48,495 nucleotides of DNA from Pirellula sp. (GCA_021299695.1 JAJTEK010000047.1:1-48495), one strand, 5' to 3'; shown: positions 18,187 through 27,574, numbered from the stretch's first letter. Notes: generated from the letters alone by a model not told the origin. Made by a program: numbers and translations.

Positions 18187-18234
18187 TACGGTAAATCGGG
18201 CCTAATTTCGAGATAATCGATTTTTTTTACCGTA
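18187..18234. other. Inverted repeat upstream of the pseudopilin gene
   Basis: TACGGTAAA (18187-18195) and TTTACCGTA (18226-18234) are perfect 9-base inverted repeats separated by 30 bases, the right arm overlapping an eight-T run. It could be an operator pair or a hairpin after the HtrA gene; the position fits either. Confidence 0.4.
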
Positions 18235-18240
18235 CTTCTT

Positions 18241-18298
18241 CACGAAAAATTGACCGATATACTGTTTCTGGTAACCTATGGTGTTTCAGTTTTTCGTG
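18241..18298 (+). promoter_or_regulatory. Possible promoter enclosed by a 9-bp inverted repeat
   Basis: CACGAAAAA (18241-18249) and TTTTTCGTG (18290-18298) are perfect inverted repeats. Between them TTGACC (18250-18255) and TAACCT (18272-18277), 16 bases apart, resemble a housekeeping promoter. The pseudopilin ATG at 18333 lies 55 bases past the putative -10 and has a good AGGAG site. The inverted repeat could be an operator or a 5' hairpin. Confidence 0.35.
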
Positions 18299-18332
18299 TT
18301 TATTCTTCTTTTCCGCTTTTCAGGAGATTGTT

Positions 18333-19472
18333 ATGCGGAATCACAAACAGAACGGCTTCACGCTCGTGGAGCTCTTGGTGGTTATTGCCATCATTGGGGT
18401 TTTGGTCGGTTTGTTACTTCCGGCGGTCCAAGCTGCACGTGAGGCTGCACGTCGGATGTCTTGTGGAAACAACATTCGACAGCTCGGTTTGGGGATATTG
18501 AATTACGAATCGGCCTACAAGCGACTTCCTGCGGGAGCCAGTGGACCTTGTTCGTACAATCCTTGGAGTGTTCATGATGAGAATTTGGGCGTCGGTCGGA
18601 TGCCTATCAACCGATATTCGGTGTTCGTTTCGATCCTGCCGATGATCGAGCAGCAGCAGTTGTATACCCAGATCCAGGACCAGCGGCCTTTCTTCAGGTC
18701 GACTTGGGATATGCAAGGCAATTTTACACCTTGGCGAACTCAGATCCCATCGTTTCGATGCCCATCGGACCCTGGTAAGATGAATCCGGATGCGAACTGG
18801 GACATCGATGGTGCGGGCCGTGTCAACTACGCGGCCTGCTATGGGGACACCGTGGTGAATGTGAGCAATGCAGGGCACCCTGCGGCCAGCCGTGGCGCTT
18901 TTCAAGGGCGTTACGCGCGTCGGCTAGCAGAGATCACCGATGGGGCGGCTTACACGATCCTTTTGGGTGAAATCGGAACCAGTCCATCGTCGAACCTTGG
19001 AGCCGGCCAAGGCAAGTTGCGGATTCAAGGAACGCGTTGGCAGGCCGCCGGAGCGGCGAACCTAGAGACCCCGATCGGTTGTCGGAATGCGAAACTTGGA
19101 GACCGTTACAACCCTGCTGTTGTGGCCAACGGAGATCTATGGCATTCGCAGGGGCTAAGGTGGCACGATGGGGATTACAACCACGGTTCGATCCAGACGG
19201 TTTTGCCGCCGAACTCCGCCTCTTGCAATCGGTCATTGTGGGATTGGGGAATTTCCTCGGCCTCGAGCTATCACGGGCCTGGGGCTCACGTGGTCTTTGC
19301 CGACAACAATGTCCGCTTCATCCCCAATTCGGTCGATGCGGGCGATGCGGGCCGATTGGCTCCCGAGGGCAATGACGGCGCACGTTCCAACGAGCCGAGT
19401 CCTTACGGTGCTTGGGGGGCGATGGGAACCAAGGATGCTGGCGATTTGTGGGATGCAGCTACCATCGAGTAG
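18333..19472 (+). CDS. DUF1559 family protein with prepilin-type N-methylation motif
   Basis: A 379-residue type II pseudopilin-like protein typical of planctomycetes. After a short basic leader, GFTLVELLVVIAIIGVL is the prepilin peptidase cleavage and methylation motif, and LLPAVQAAREAARRMSC the conserved start of the DUF1559 head. The body has the usual aromatic and cysteine-bearing stretches (SFRCPSDPG, VNYAACYGD) and closes with HVVFADNNVRFIP, the family's C-terminal strand. Such proteins are exported and anchored by the N-terminal helix; their exact role (pilus-like fibre, secretion, surface adhesion) is not settled. The start is clear (AGGAG before the ATG), and a strong terminator follows at 19509, so it is probably a single-gene transcript. 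Confidence 0.95.
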   Translation: MRNHKQNGFTLVELLVVIAIIGVLVGLLLPAVQAAREAARRMSCGNNIRQLGLGILNYESAYKRLPAGASGPCSYNPWSVHDENLGVGRMPINRYSVFVSILPMIEQQQLYTQIQDQRPFFRSTWDMQGNFTPWRTQIPSFRCPSDPGKMNPDANWDIDGAGRVNYAACYGDTVVNVSNAGHPAASRGAFQGRYARRLAEITDGAAYTILLGEIGTSPSSNLGAGQGKLRIQGTRWQAAGAANLETPIGCRNAKLGDRYNPAVVANGDLWHSQGLRWHDGDYNHGSIQTVLPPNSASCNRSLWDWGISSASSYHGPGAHVVFADNNVRFIPNSVDAGDAGRLAPEGNDGARSNEPSPYGAWGAMGTKDAGDLWDAATIE

Positions 19473-19508
19473 TTGCCAAACCCGTTGGGATTTATAACAA
19501 TCTAGAAG

Positions 19509-19542
19509 GACGACCGGGCTAGCCTCCCGGTCGTCTTTTTTT
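19509..19542 (+). terminator. Intrinsic terminator after the pseudopilin gene
   Basis: A perfect 10-bp stem, GACGACCGGG (19509-19518) and CCCGGTCGTC (19526-19535), with a 7-base loop, followed directly by seven T residues. It lies 37 bases after the stop codon. Confidence 0.93.
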
Positions 19543-19621
19543 ATAGGAAAACGCAGGTCTTTTTTGGTTTCAGCCAGATCATTCCTGAACCAATGAATTG
19601 ATCACACAACGAAAGTAGCCC

Positions 19622-19957
19622 ATGGAGATTGATACAGCGACGGCCAAGCGATGGATGGACAGAACTCAGGACGATCAGGGGCGGGAGGTCTTTTTTCTGG
19701 ATTGTAGAGAGCCCAATGAGCACCAGGTCGCCAACGTGCCGGGGGTGACATTGGTGCCGATGAGCCAATGGCCGCCGAACCAAGGGGTTATCGGTTTGAT
19801 GCAATCCAAGCGGGTAGTGGTCATGTGCCATCATGGAGGCCGTTCTTTGCGGGTCACTCAATGGCTTCGCTCAAATGGTTACCCCGATGCGGTGAGCATG
19901 TCCGGGGGGATCGATCGCTGGAGCTTGGAGATTGACCCATCGGTTCCCCGCTATTGA
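19622..19957 (+). CDS. Rhodanese-domain sulfurtransferase
   Basis: A 111-residue single rhodanese domain. VFFLDCREPNEHQVANVPG matches the first conserved rhodanese motif, and VVMCHHGGRS contains the active-site loop with Cys69 as sulfur acceptor; MSGGIDRWS is the conserved C-terminal motif. Stand-alone domains of this size move sulfane sulfur in the cytosol (GlpE-like) or supply it for cofactor and tRNA thiolation. No partner gene is next to it; the alkaline phosphatase gene follows after about 130 bases. Start chosen at the first ATG of the domain. Confidence 0.93.
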   Translation: MEIDTATAKRWMDRTQDDQGREVFFLDCREPNEHQVANVPGVTLVPMSQWPPNQGVIGLMQSKRVVVMCHHGGRSLRVTQWLRSNGYPDAVSMSGGIDRWSLEIDPSVPRY

Positions 19958-20086
19958 CTTAGGCCTTCGCCGCAGGTGAAGTTCTCATGAAATCGCCACC
20001 TGCGGGTGCTTGCTCTATCGAGGAAAGTGCTCACACTAACGACTCGGTCGATCTCCCTATGTTTCCCCACCCAAGACAGACTATCG

Positions 20087-21832
20087 ATGCGTAAGAATAG
20101 AAGTTCCAGTCGTTGGCTCAATTGGCGTGTAAGAGTCATGGGTCTAGGGACCGGACTGATGTTTCTTGGGGATCTAGGATTGGAAAACCCTCGGATTTTT
20201 GGCCAGGAAAAGCCGGCAAAGAGCACCGAAAAAGCAGAGGTTGTGCGTCCGAAGCCTGAGGAGGTGGAGATCCCCGAGGGGCTTGACACCTTGGCGGCCA
20301 AGCAGCATATCGCCGTGCAATCGCGCATCTGTCCGTGGGGATTTTGGGGCTATCGTCCCGAAAGTTTCAGCAGTTGGACGAATCATTCGAATCGCTTGAT
20401 CCCAGTCTATGTATTCGGGGAGAGCCTTGAGCCTTTTGTCGGTGCAAGGAGTCTTTATCGAGATGAGGCCAGGGTCCGAGAGTTGTATGGAAGGGTCCCT
20501 GAGAACACCGTACAGCCCGATGCGGAGTATGCCGACCAGACCGATGTGTACCGCTTGCAGCGCCAGGCGATCGAGAGCGGCAAGAAGAAGTACGTGTTTT
20601 TGGTGGTCTTTGATGGAATGGATTGGCAGACGAGTTGGGCCGCATCGATCTACAAGAACCGCCGCGTGGCCTATACGCAGGGGCCTGGTAGCGGGTTGGT
20701 ATTTCAGGATTACGATCGGTGTCCGAAGGACTTTGGATACTTTGTCAGCTCCTCGTTGGGCGATGAAGTCGAGACTGACGTCGATGCGCAGATGGATAAA
20801 AAGTCCACGGCGAAATTCGGTGGGTACGACCCGAGGTTCGGAGGTCGAACGCCTTGGGATACCCCGAGCGACATTCAGTATTTGATCGGTAGAAATCAGC
20901 AATCTCCGCATGTGGTGACCGATTCGTCTTCATCGGCAAGTTCCATGACAGCCGGGGTCAAGATCCTCAACGGGGCGATCAACATTCGGCCGGATCGGAC
21001 CCAAGTCGAGACCATAGCGCACTGGGCGCAGAGGGAGATGGGTTTTGCGGTCGGGACCGTCACGAGTGTTCCTATATGCCATGCGACCCCAGCGGCGGCT
21101 TATGCGGTCAACGTCAGCCGCGATGACTATCAGGATATCACCCGAGACATGCTCGGACTCGTCTCGGCCAGTCACAAGAGTAAGCCTTACCCGGGTTTGG
21201 ATGTGGTGCTCGGCGCTGGCTATGGAGAGAAGACCCAATCCAATGTAGGCCAGGGTGAGAACTTTATCCCGGGCAACCGTTATTTGGCCGATGTGGATCG
21301 CGATGCGGTCGATGTGTCCAAGGGTGGGTCTGAGGCACGGTATGTCGTCGCCGAACGGACTGCGGGCGTATCGGGTAAGGATGTGCTCGCAGGGGCGGTG
21401 CGTCAGGCCGTCGAGGGCAAGCATCGCATGTTGGGCTTTTTTGGGGCCAAGAATGGGCATTTGCCATTTCAGACTGCCAATGGGGATTATCGACCCGTCG
21501 AGACGCTCAAGGGGATTGAGCAGTACACAGCCGAGGATCTCCTAGAGAACCCGAAGCTCAGCGAATTGACCGAGGCGGCCATCGAGGTCTTGGCCAGTCG
21601 CAGCGAGAGGTTTTGGTTGATGGTCGAATCCGGGGATGTCGACTGGGCAAATCACGCCAATGACATCGACAGTTCGATCGGCGCAGTTTTTAGTGGAGAG
21701 CGAGCTGTCGAGTCGATATTTCGCTGGATCGAGACCAAGGGTGTTTGGGACGAGTCGTTGGTGATCGTCACGGCCGACCATGGCCATTACTTTCATTTGG
21801 TGCAACCCGAGGCATTGATTCCAACGGATTGA
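20087..21832 (+). CDS. Alkaline phosphatase, possibly shortened at the C-terminus
   Basis: About 581 residues from the ATG at 20087; a GTG at 20006 is in frame but its codons look non-coding. A basic start and a hydrophobic stretch suggest export. PhoA-family elements are present: FLVVFDGMDWQTS (metal Asp), VTDSSSSASSMTAG around residues 278-288 with the phosphorylated serine, VESGDVDWANHANDID (Glu, Asp and His ligands) and VTADHGH (Asp, His). The protein stops 14 residues after DHGHY, whereas E. coli PhoA continues about 75 residues and supplies another zinc histidine there. The HLVQPEAL tail may be native to this subgroup or may mark a truncation; an intergenic repeat array begins 21 bases beyond the stop. 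Confidence 0.85.
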   Translation: MRKNRSSSRWLNWRVRVMGLGTGLMFLGDLGLENPRIFGQEKPAKSTEKAEVVRPKPEEVEIPEGLDTLAAKQHIAVQSRICPWGFWGYRPESFSSWTNHSNRLIPVYVFGESLEPFVGARSLYRDEARVRELYGRVPENTVQPDAEYADQTDVYRLQRQAIESGKKKYVFLVVFDGMDWQTSWAASIYKNRRVAYTQGPGSGLVFQDYDRCPKDFGYFVSSSLGDEVETDVDAQMDKKSTAKFGGYDPRFGGRTPWDTPSDIQYLIGRNQQSPHVVTDSSSSASSMTAGVKILNGAINIRPDRTQVETIAHWAQREMGFAVGTVTSVPICHATPAAAYAVNVSRDDYQDITRDMLGLVSASHKSKPYPGLDVVLGAGYGEKTQSNVGQGENFIPGNRYLADVDRDAVDVSKGGSEARYVVAERTAGVSGKDVLAGAVRQAVEGKHRMLGFFGAKNGHLPFQTANGDYRPVETLKGIEQYTAEDLLENPKLSELTEAAIEVLASRSERFWLMVESGDVDWANHANDIDSSIGAVFSGERAVESIFRWIETKGVWDESLVIVTADHGHYFHLVQPEALIPTD

Positions 21833-21853
21833 GGGGTCGTTCTAGCTCCACTT

Positions 21854-22060
21854 TGCTCGTACTTCTTCTCGTGCTCGTACTCGAAGCGATCTAGTCATGT
21901 AACTCGATCCCTAGGTCCGCAAGATCCCGCGAGCTGCCCCGATCAACGATCGGCATCGCCGCAGTTCAAACAGCCATCGAGTACGAGTAACGTTTCACTG
22001 AGTACCGTTTCACTGAGTACGAGTACGACGAAATCCGATGCGAGGCACGAGTACTTGTTT
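21854..22060. repeat. Intergenic palindromic repeat, copy 2
   Basis: About 207 bases, a direct repeat of copy 3. The left end has GTGCTCGTACTCGAAGCG; the right end has GCAGTTCAAACAGCCATCGA, two tandem CGTTTCACTGAGTAC units (21991-22020) and GAGTACGAGTACGACGAAAT. The arms are roughly inverted copies of each other. Confidence 0.85.
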
Positions 22061-22228
22061 GACCATGATCGACTTGACGCTTATCGCCTTTCGAGCCTGA
22101 GCACGAGCACGACGAACAGCCAGAACCAAGCATTGCACCGAAGTCTTCGATCGTTCGTTTTTGACTTCTGCGAGAGTCAACTCCTCGGCCTAGCGGATCG
22201 CAAACGATCGGGCATGGAGTAAGAACAT
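22061..22228. other. Spacer between repeat copies
   Basis: Non-coding sequence between copies 2 and 3. It includes a GAGCACGAGCACGACGA stretch related to the repeat ends. I see no gene, tRNA or clear hairpin in it. Confidence 0.5.
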
Positions 22229-22441
22229 CGTGCTCGTGCTCAGTGAAACGGTGCTCGTAATCGTAATCGAAGCGTTCTGGTATAGCGATTCGGCCGATAG
22301 TTCCGCAAGATCCCCCAATCCGCCTCGATGTGACGATCGGGATCGCCGCAGTTCAAACAGCCATCGAGTACGAGTACCGTTTCACTGAGTACCGTTTCAC
22401 TGAGTACGAGTACGACGAAATCCCATGCGAGGTACTTGTTT
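22229..22441. repeat. Intergenic palindromic repeat, copy 3
   Basis: About 213 bases. The left arm GTGCTCAGTGAAACG (22236-22250) is the near-perfect reverse complement of the right-arm unit CGTTTCACTGAGTAC, which occurs twice in tandem at 22378-22407. The segment GCAGTTCAAACAGCCATCGA is identical to copy 2, and the last bases coincide with the stop codon of the membrane protein gene on the minus strand. Confidence 0.85.
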
Positions 22442-23180
22442 AGCTAGGCTTCGACTTGGGCATGAGCAGCCAGATTGGGGTCATCAGATCTGAGGGTAGT
22501 TTTTGCAGTCCCGAGAATCCATCGAGTGCAAATGCGTAACCTGCGATGAAGACCAAGAGGTTCATCGGGATGAGGAACAGCCAAAGAAATCGTTTGGGGT
22601 ATTGGCTATCGGGCATCGACGCGACGGAGTGTCGGATCTGAAAGTAGACGCTCAGGAGGTGGTAAGCGACCCCGACTCCGAGGATGAAGCTCCGAAGGAA
22701 GGCAGGCAGGAGAAGAGCGCTCAGGAGCCAAAGGACGATCGAGGCCGTCGGCAGGAAGTAGGGGCTTGTTGCGATGAGCCAATTGTCTTCGGCGAGCCAT
22801 GGGGTAGGGGGGGGGAGAGGTTTCGCGGTTTGGGAGGCATTGGCTGGTTTTTGGATGCCTAAGCGGGTTCGGACCCAGCCGAGGATTGCCGAGGTGGGCT
22901 GAAGGAGCAGGAACGAAAGGATGGCTTGGGTGAATCGACGTTCGTAGCCGATCGCTTTATGGAGAATTTTTGAGGATATCCAACTCGATCGCGAGAGGGC
23001 AAATGTCCCGGCGGCCCCTAGCCAGAACATCGTCGCGTAGAGGGGGTAGGAGGTCGATCGGCCGAGCCACAGTGCAAGGGCAGTGAGGATCAACGGGCTC
23101 AGGGCAGCCATGCCGTAGGCAATTGGCCACTGGAGTCCCCGGACGGTGCGATCGATGTGCTTGGCAATCACTTGAAACAT
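22440..23180 (-). CDS. Multi-pass membrane protein of unknown function
   Basis: A 246-residue protein with about six hydrophobic segments (near 20-40, 47-62, 84-102, 140-160, 163-182 and 200-222). A Pro-rich loop (about 110-130) separates two halves. GVAYHLLSVYFQIRHSVASM followed by LWLFLIPMNLLVF is reminiscent of M50B-like membrane proteases, but I find no HExxH, so that relation is weak. The gene is monocistronic, its stop codon abuts a repeat element, and it diverges from the dihydrolipoyl dehydrogenase gene. Confidence 0.68.
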   Translation of the reverse strand: MFQVIAKHIDRTVRGLQWPIAYGMAALSPLILTALALWLGRSTSYPLYATMFWLGAAGTFALSRSSWISSKILHKAIGYERRFTQAILSFLLLQPTSAILGWVRTRLGIQKPANASQTAKPLPPPTPWLAEDNWLIATSPYFLPTASIVLWLLSALLLPAFLRSFILGVGVAYHLLSVYFQIRHSVASMPDSQYPKRFLWLFLIPMNLLVFIAGYAFALDGFSGLQKLPSDLMTPIWLLMPKSKPS

Positions 23181-23308
23181 TGGCCTTTGTAACTTTGGAC
23201 TACCTGCAGAAACTCCTGCGGCCTATCCGAACGGACCTTGGATTTTACCTTCGGGCGGTTAAGCTTTACACATCCCTTTTGTAAGGATTTTCCGTTGCGA
23301 GTGAACCG

Positions 23309-24655
23309 ATGGCAATTGCAGAATACGATTTAGTGGTTTTGGGCGGTGGTCCTGGTGGTTATGTAGCGGCGATTCGAGCCGCACAGCTTGGACTCAACGT
23401 AGCGTGTATCGATGAGAACGACAAGTTCGGTGGTACGTGTTTGCGGGTCGGCTGCATTCCGAGCAAGGCGTTGCTCGAATCGAGTCATTTGTACCACGAT
23501 ACGAAATCTTCCCTTTCGAGTCATGGAATTCAAGTCAGCCAAGTGCAACTGGATTTGGCGGCGATGATGAAGCGCAAGGATCAGATTGTCCAGACGCTTA
23601 CAGGCGGGATCGACCTGCTTTTCAAAAAGAACAAGGTCGTGGGGTATCGGGGCCGAGGGATGATCATGGGCCCGAATTTGGTCCAAGCGATCGTTGAGGG
23701 CAAGCCCGTGGAGCTCAAGGCCAAGCGGATCCTTGTGGCTACCGGCTCGAAGCCCGCTTCGATGCGGGGAGTCGAGGAGGATGGCGAAAAGTTGACCGTC
23801 ATCGGGGGTGGCTACATCGGCCTGGAGTTAGGAAGTGTTTGGAGTCGTTTGGGTTCCAAAGTCACTGTGCTTGAGGCTCTGGATCGAATTTTGCCTGGGA
23901 TGGATCAGGAGCTAAGCCAGCTTGCGCAGAGAGTCTTCGCGCGTCAGGGAATGGAGTTTCGATTGCAGTCTTGGGTCGAATCGGCGAAGGTAGAATCGGG
24001 CAAGTGTGTTGTGCGTTGCAAGGGGGCCGAGCCCATCGCGAGCGATCGGGTTTTGTTGGCAGCCGGTCGGGTACCATTGAGTCAAAACATCGGTTTGGAG
24101 AATGTCGGCATCGAGACCGACAAACGGGGATTCATCCAGGTCGACGGGAGCTATCAGACCAAGGTGCCTGGAATCTTTGCCGTCGGCGACGTCATCGGTG
24201 GGGCGATGTTGGCACACAAAGCGATGGAGGAGGGTGTCGTGTGCGTCGAGCGTATGCAGGGGATCCATGCTCACTTCAATTACGACTGCATTCCTGCGAT
24301 CGTTTACACCCACCCGGAGATTGCGACGGTGGGTAAGACGGAGGAGCAACTCAAAGAAGCCTCTGTGGCTTACAAGAAAGGGGTCGGTAACTATGGTGCC
24401 AATGGAAGAGCAAGGACTTTGGGAGAAACCGAGGGCCGCGTCAAGATTTTGGCCGACGCCAAGACCGATCGGGTCTTGGGGGTTCACATCATAGGAAACC
24501 GTGCGGGCGATTTGATCGCCGAGGCTTCGATTGCGATGGAGTTTGGGGCAAGCAGTGAGGATATTGCACGCAGTTGCCATGCGCACCCGACGCTCGCCGA
24601 GACGATGCACGAGGCGGCCTTGGCCGTCGACTCTCGAGCGATCCATTCGGCTTAG
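23309..24655 (+). CDS. lpdA: Dihydrolipoyl dehydrogenase with a shortened FAD/NAD linker
   Basis: A 448-residue flavoprotein disulfide reductase, the E3 component of 2-oxoacid dehydrogenase complexes. It has LGGGPGGYVAAIRAAQLG for FAD, the redox pair in GGTCLRVGCIPSK (Cys44, Cys49), VIGGGYIGLELGSVW for NAD, IFAVGDVIGGAMLAHKA, and the C-terminal HAHPTLAETMHE with the catalytic His-Glu. Most family members are 460-480 residues and carry a stretch like IVSSTGAL between the ATGS motif and the NAD-binding GGGYIG. Here only GVEEDGEKLT remains (residues 154-163), so about 16 residues of the linker are missing in frame. No E1 or E2 genes are adjacent. Confidence 0.93.
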   Translation: MAIAEYDLVVLGGGPGGYVAAIRAAQLGLNVACIDENDKFGGTCLRVGCIPSKALLESSHLYHDTKSSLSSHGIQVSQVQLDLAAMMKRKDQIVQTLTGGIDLLFKKNKVVGYRGRGMIMGPNLVQAIVEGKPVELKAKRILVATGSKPASMRGVEEDGEKLTVIGGGYIGLELGSVWSRLGSKVTVLEALDRILPGMDQELSQLAQRVFARQGMEFRLQSWVESAKVESGKCVVRCKGAEPIASDRVLLAAGRVPLSQNIGLENVGIETDKRGFIQVDGSYQTKVPGIFAVGDVIGGAMLAHKAMEEGVVCVERMQGIHAHFNYDCIPAIVYTHPEIATVGKTEEQLKEASVAYKKGVGNYGANGRARTLGETEGRVKILADAKTDRVLGVHIIGNRAGDLIAEASIAMEFGASSEDIARSCHAHPTLAETMHEAALAVDSRAIHSA

Positions 24656-24785
24656 TTCGTTCATCGCGGCTTAGTCGCGTTCATGCGGCTAGATGCCGTC
24701 GAGTCCCGGGACATGATGGCTCTGACCTTCATGGGCCTTGAGGGTAGGTTTTTTGCCACGAGACAATCCATATCAAGTAAGACAG

Positions 24786-27506
24786 ATGCCCCGATACAAC
24801 CCTGCGGAAATCGAGCCCAAGTGGCAAGCTTATTGGGAACACAACAAGACCTTTCGATGTCCGGAATTTCCGGATCCGGCGGGCAAGGGCAAGCTTTATG
24901 TGCTCGACATGTTCCCATACCCGAGTGGGGCTGGGTTGCATGTGGGGCATCCCGAGGGGTATACAGCGACGGACATCTATTGCCGCTATTGGCGGATGCA
25001 GGGCAAGACGGTCTTGCATCCGATGGGCTACGATGCCTTTGGTTTGCCTGCCGAGGAGTATGCGATACGCACGAATACACCTCCGAGGCAGAGCACTGAG
25101 GCGAACATCGCCAATTTCACCCGGCAGCTAAAGATGCTGGGTTTCTCTTACGATTGGGATCGTTGCTTATCGACGACCGATGTCGAGTATTTTCGATGGA
25201 CTCAGTGGATTTTTCTGGTCCTTTTTGATACCTGGTATGACGTTCAAGGGCAAAGAGGGCGTCCGATCAGCGAGTTGCCCATACCTGAGGCGATTGCCTC
25301 GAAAGGGCCCGAAGCAGTTGCAATTTACCGCGACGGTTTTCGGTTGGCTTATCAGGACGAGGCTTTGGTCAATTGGTGTCCTGGATTGGGCACGGTCCTT
25401 GCCAATGAAGAGGTCATCGATGGTCGCTCCGAGCGTGGAGACCATCCGGTTCAAAGGATCCCGCTCAAGCAGTGGATGCTACGAATTACCTCGTATGCGG
25501 ATCGGTTGTTGGCCGACTTGGACTCTCTGGACTGGTCTACAGGGATCAAGAAGTTGCAAGCCGATTGGATAGGAAAGAGCACTGGTGCCGAGGTCGATTT
25601 CCCGGTGGTTTCTTCCCAAGGGACCGAGGGCTTAAATCCCAAGGCGATTCGTGTTTACACGACCCGACCCGATACCCTCTATGGAGCGACTTATTTGGTG
25701 CTCGCACCAGAGCATCCGATCGTATCGAAGATCACCTCAGCCGAGCGATCTGCCGAGGTACAAGAGTACTGCCAAGCTGCGTCGTTCAAGAGCGACCGGG
25801 ATCGAACCGAGGGCGATAAGCAGAAAACCGGGGTTTTTACGGGAGCTTATGCGATCAACCCTCTGACACAGGAGCCCGTTGCGGTTTGGGTGGCCGATTA
25901 TGTGTTGGGCAATTACGGAACTGGGGCAATCATGGCTGTCCCTGCGCACGATGTGCGAGACCATGAGTTTGCGGTGAAGTACCAGCTACCGATCGTCCAG
26001 GTTGTCGAGCCGCTCGATGCGACGGCCGAGGAACTCGCCGAGATTCGAAGTGGCCGAGTCTGTTTTGCAGGCGAGGGAATCGCCGTGGGGAGTCGCCAGC
26101 TCAATGGCCTCAGGACCAAGCAGGCCAAGGCCTTGGCTATCGAGGAATTGTCTAAACTTGGGCTAGGGCGCGAAGCGATCAATTACAAGCTTCGCGATTG
26201 GCTCTTTAGTCGGCAGAGGTTTTGGGGTGAGCCGTTTCCGATCCTTCATGAGCTCGGACCTGACGGGCAACCCAACGGACAGATCCGAGCCGTGCCGATG
26301 GAGGATCTACCCGTTGATCTCCCTTATTTGGAGGATTACAAGCCCCATGGTCGGCCAGAACCACCGTTGGGTAAGGCCGATGCGTCGTGGCTCTATGTTG
26401 AGCTCGATGGCAAGCGATATCGACGCGAGACCAACACGATGCCCCAATGGGCAGGATCGTGTTGGTATTACTTGAGATTCATCAGTCCGGGATGTTCCAG
26501 TGCATTTGTCGATCGGCAGCAGGAGGCCGCCTGGATGCCGGTAGATCTTTACATAGGTGGAGCCGAACATGCAGTCCTTCATTTGTTGTATGCGAGGTTC
26601 TGGCATAAGGTCTTGTACGATCGAGGATATGTTTCTCAACCAGAACCGTTTCAAAAACTTGTCAATCAAGGGATGATCCTTTCGTACGCTTTTAAAGACC
26701 AACGCGGTGCATTGGTCTCGGTCGATTTGGTCCAAGAGGATGCCGAGGGGGTTGCCAAGCATGTTCAGACCGGAGAGACCCTTCAGCGGATTGTTGCCAA
26801 GATGTCCAAGGCGTTGAAGAATGTGGTCGATCCGGAGGGAGTGGTCAAAGAGTATGGAGCCGACGCGCTGCGGCTCTACGAAATGTTCATGGGGCCTTTG
26901 GAGGCGACCAAGCCTTGGAGCATGCAAGGAGTCAATGGAGTAAGGAACTTCTTGGATCGGGTTTGGCGTTTGATCGTCGATTCTAAGGCCGAGGAAAGTC
27001 GACTCTCTGAGGCGGTCCAAGACATCGCAACGAGCAGCCAGCAAGACTTGGTCGTCCACAGCACGATTGCAGCGGTCACGCAGGACGTAGAGAATTTATC
27101 GTTCAATACAGCGATTGCACGGATGATGGAGTTCGTCAATCACTTCACAAAAGAGTCGGTTCGCCCCAAGTCAGCCATGGAGACCTTGACGTTGCTTTTG
27201 GCGCCGTTTGCGCCTCACGTTTCCGAGGAGCTCTGGCGTATCCTAGGGAACCCTGAGTCATTGGCTTATGCCCCGTGGCCCAAAGCGGATCCTGAGAAGA
27301 TGAAGATCGCATCGCTGGAGGTTCCCGTGCAGGTCAACGGCAAGGTGCGGACCAAGGTGGTCATGCCTGTGGGGATCGGCTCTGAGGAAGCTGAGCGATT
27401 GGCGAAATCCCATCCTCGGATATCGGAGCTCTTGGAAGGGCAAACCGTGATCAAAGCGGTGGTGGTCCCAGGGAAAATGGTCAACTTTGTCATCAAGCCC
27501 GCCTAG
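24786..27506 (+). CDS. leuS: Leucyl-tRNA synthetase
   Basis: About 906 residues from the ATG at 24786, where [17 protein letters not shown] matches the family's N-terminus. It charges tRNA-Leu in the cytosol. The catalytic HIGH motif is HVGH (52-55) in [16 protein letters not shown]. The CP1 editing domain is complete, with [11 protein letters not shown] and [19 protein letters not shown]. The second class I motif reads KMSKA (672-676) instead of KMSKS, followed by [20 protein letters not shown]. The anticodon-binding and C-terminal domains end in [12 protein letters not shown]. It stands between lpdA and a small membrane protein with no obvious operon. Confidence 0.96.
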   Translation: MPRYNPAEIEPKWQAYWEHNKTFRCPEFPDPAGKGKLYVLDMFPYPSGAGLHVGHPEGYTATDIYCRYWRMQGKTVLHPMGYDAFGLPAEEYAIRTNTPPRQSTEANIANFTRQLKMLGFSYDWDRCLSTTDVEYFRWTQWIFLVLFDTWYDVQGQRGRPISELPIPEAIASKGPEAVAIYRDGFRLAYQDEALVNWCPGLGTVLANEEVIDGRSERGDHPVQRIPLKQWMLRITSYADRLLADLDSLDWSTGIKKLQADWIGKSTGAEVDFPVVSSQGTEGLNPKAIRVYTTRPDTLYGATYLVLAPEHPIVSKITSAERSAEVQEYCQAASFKSDRDRTEGDKQKTGVFTGAYAINPLTQEPVAVWVADYVLGNYGTGAIMAVPAHDVRDHEFAVKYQLPIVQVVEPLDATAEELAEIRSGRVCFAGEGIAVGSRQLNGLRTKQAKALAIEELSKLGLGREAINYKLRDWLFSRQRFWGEPFPILHELGPDGQPNGQIRAVPMEDLPVDLPYLEDYKPHGRPEPPLGKADASWLYVELDGKRYRRETNTMPQWAGSCWYYLRFISPGCSSAFVDRQQEAAWMPVDLYIGGAEHAVLHLLYARFWHKVLYDRGYVSQPEPFQKLVNQGMILSYAFKDQRGALVSVDLVQEDAEGVAKHVQTGETLQRIVAKMSKALKNVVDPEGVVKEYGADALRLYEMFMGPLEATKPWSMQGVNGVRNFLDRVWRLIVDSKAEESRLSEAVQDIATSSQQDLVVHSTIAAVTQDVENLSFNTAIARMMEFVNHFTKESVRPKSAMETLTLLLAPFAPHVSEELWRILGNPESLAYAPWPKADPEKMKIASLEVPVQVNGKVRTKVVMPVGIGSEEAERLAKSHPRISELLEGQTVIKAVVVPGKMVNFVIKPA

Positions 27507-27553
27507 ATTACTATTAGGTTATCTTTTGTAAACGCCCTTCAAGTCCCCTTTGT

Positions 27554-27574
27554 GGCTCTTGAAAAAAAAGAGCC
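27554..27574. other. Hairpin after leuS
   Basis: GGCTCTT (27554-27560) and AAGAGCC (27568-27574) form a 7-bp stem with an A-rich loop in the 107-base gap after leuS. No T-run follows on either strand, so a terminator role is possible but not typical. Confidence 0.35.

Noticed and set aside
22440-23180. A site-2-like M50 protease
   Set aside because: The membrane layout is suggestive, but there is no HExxH motif.
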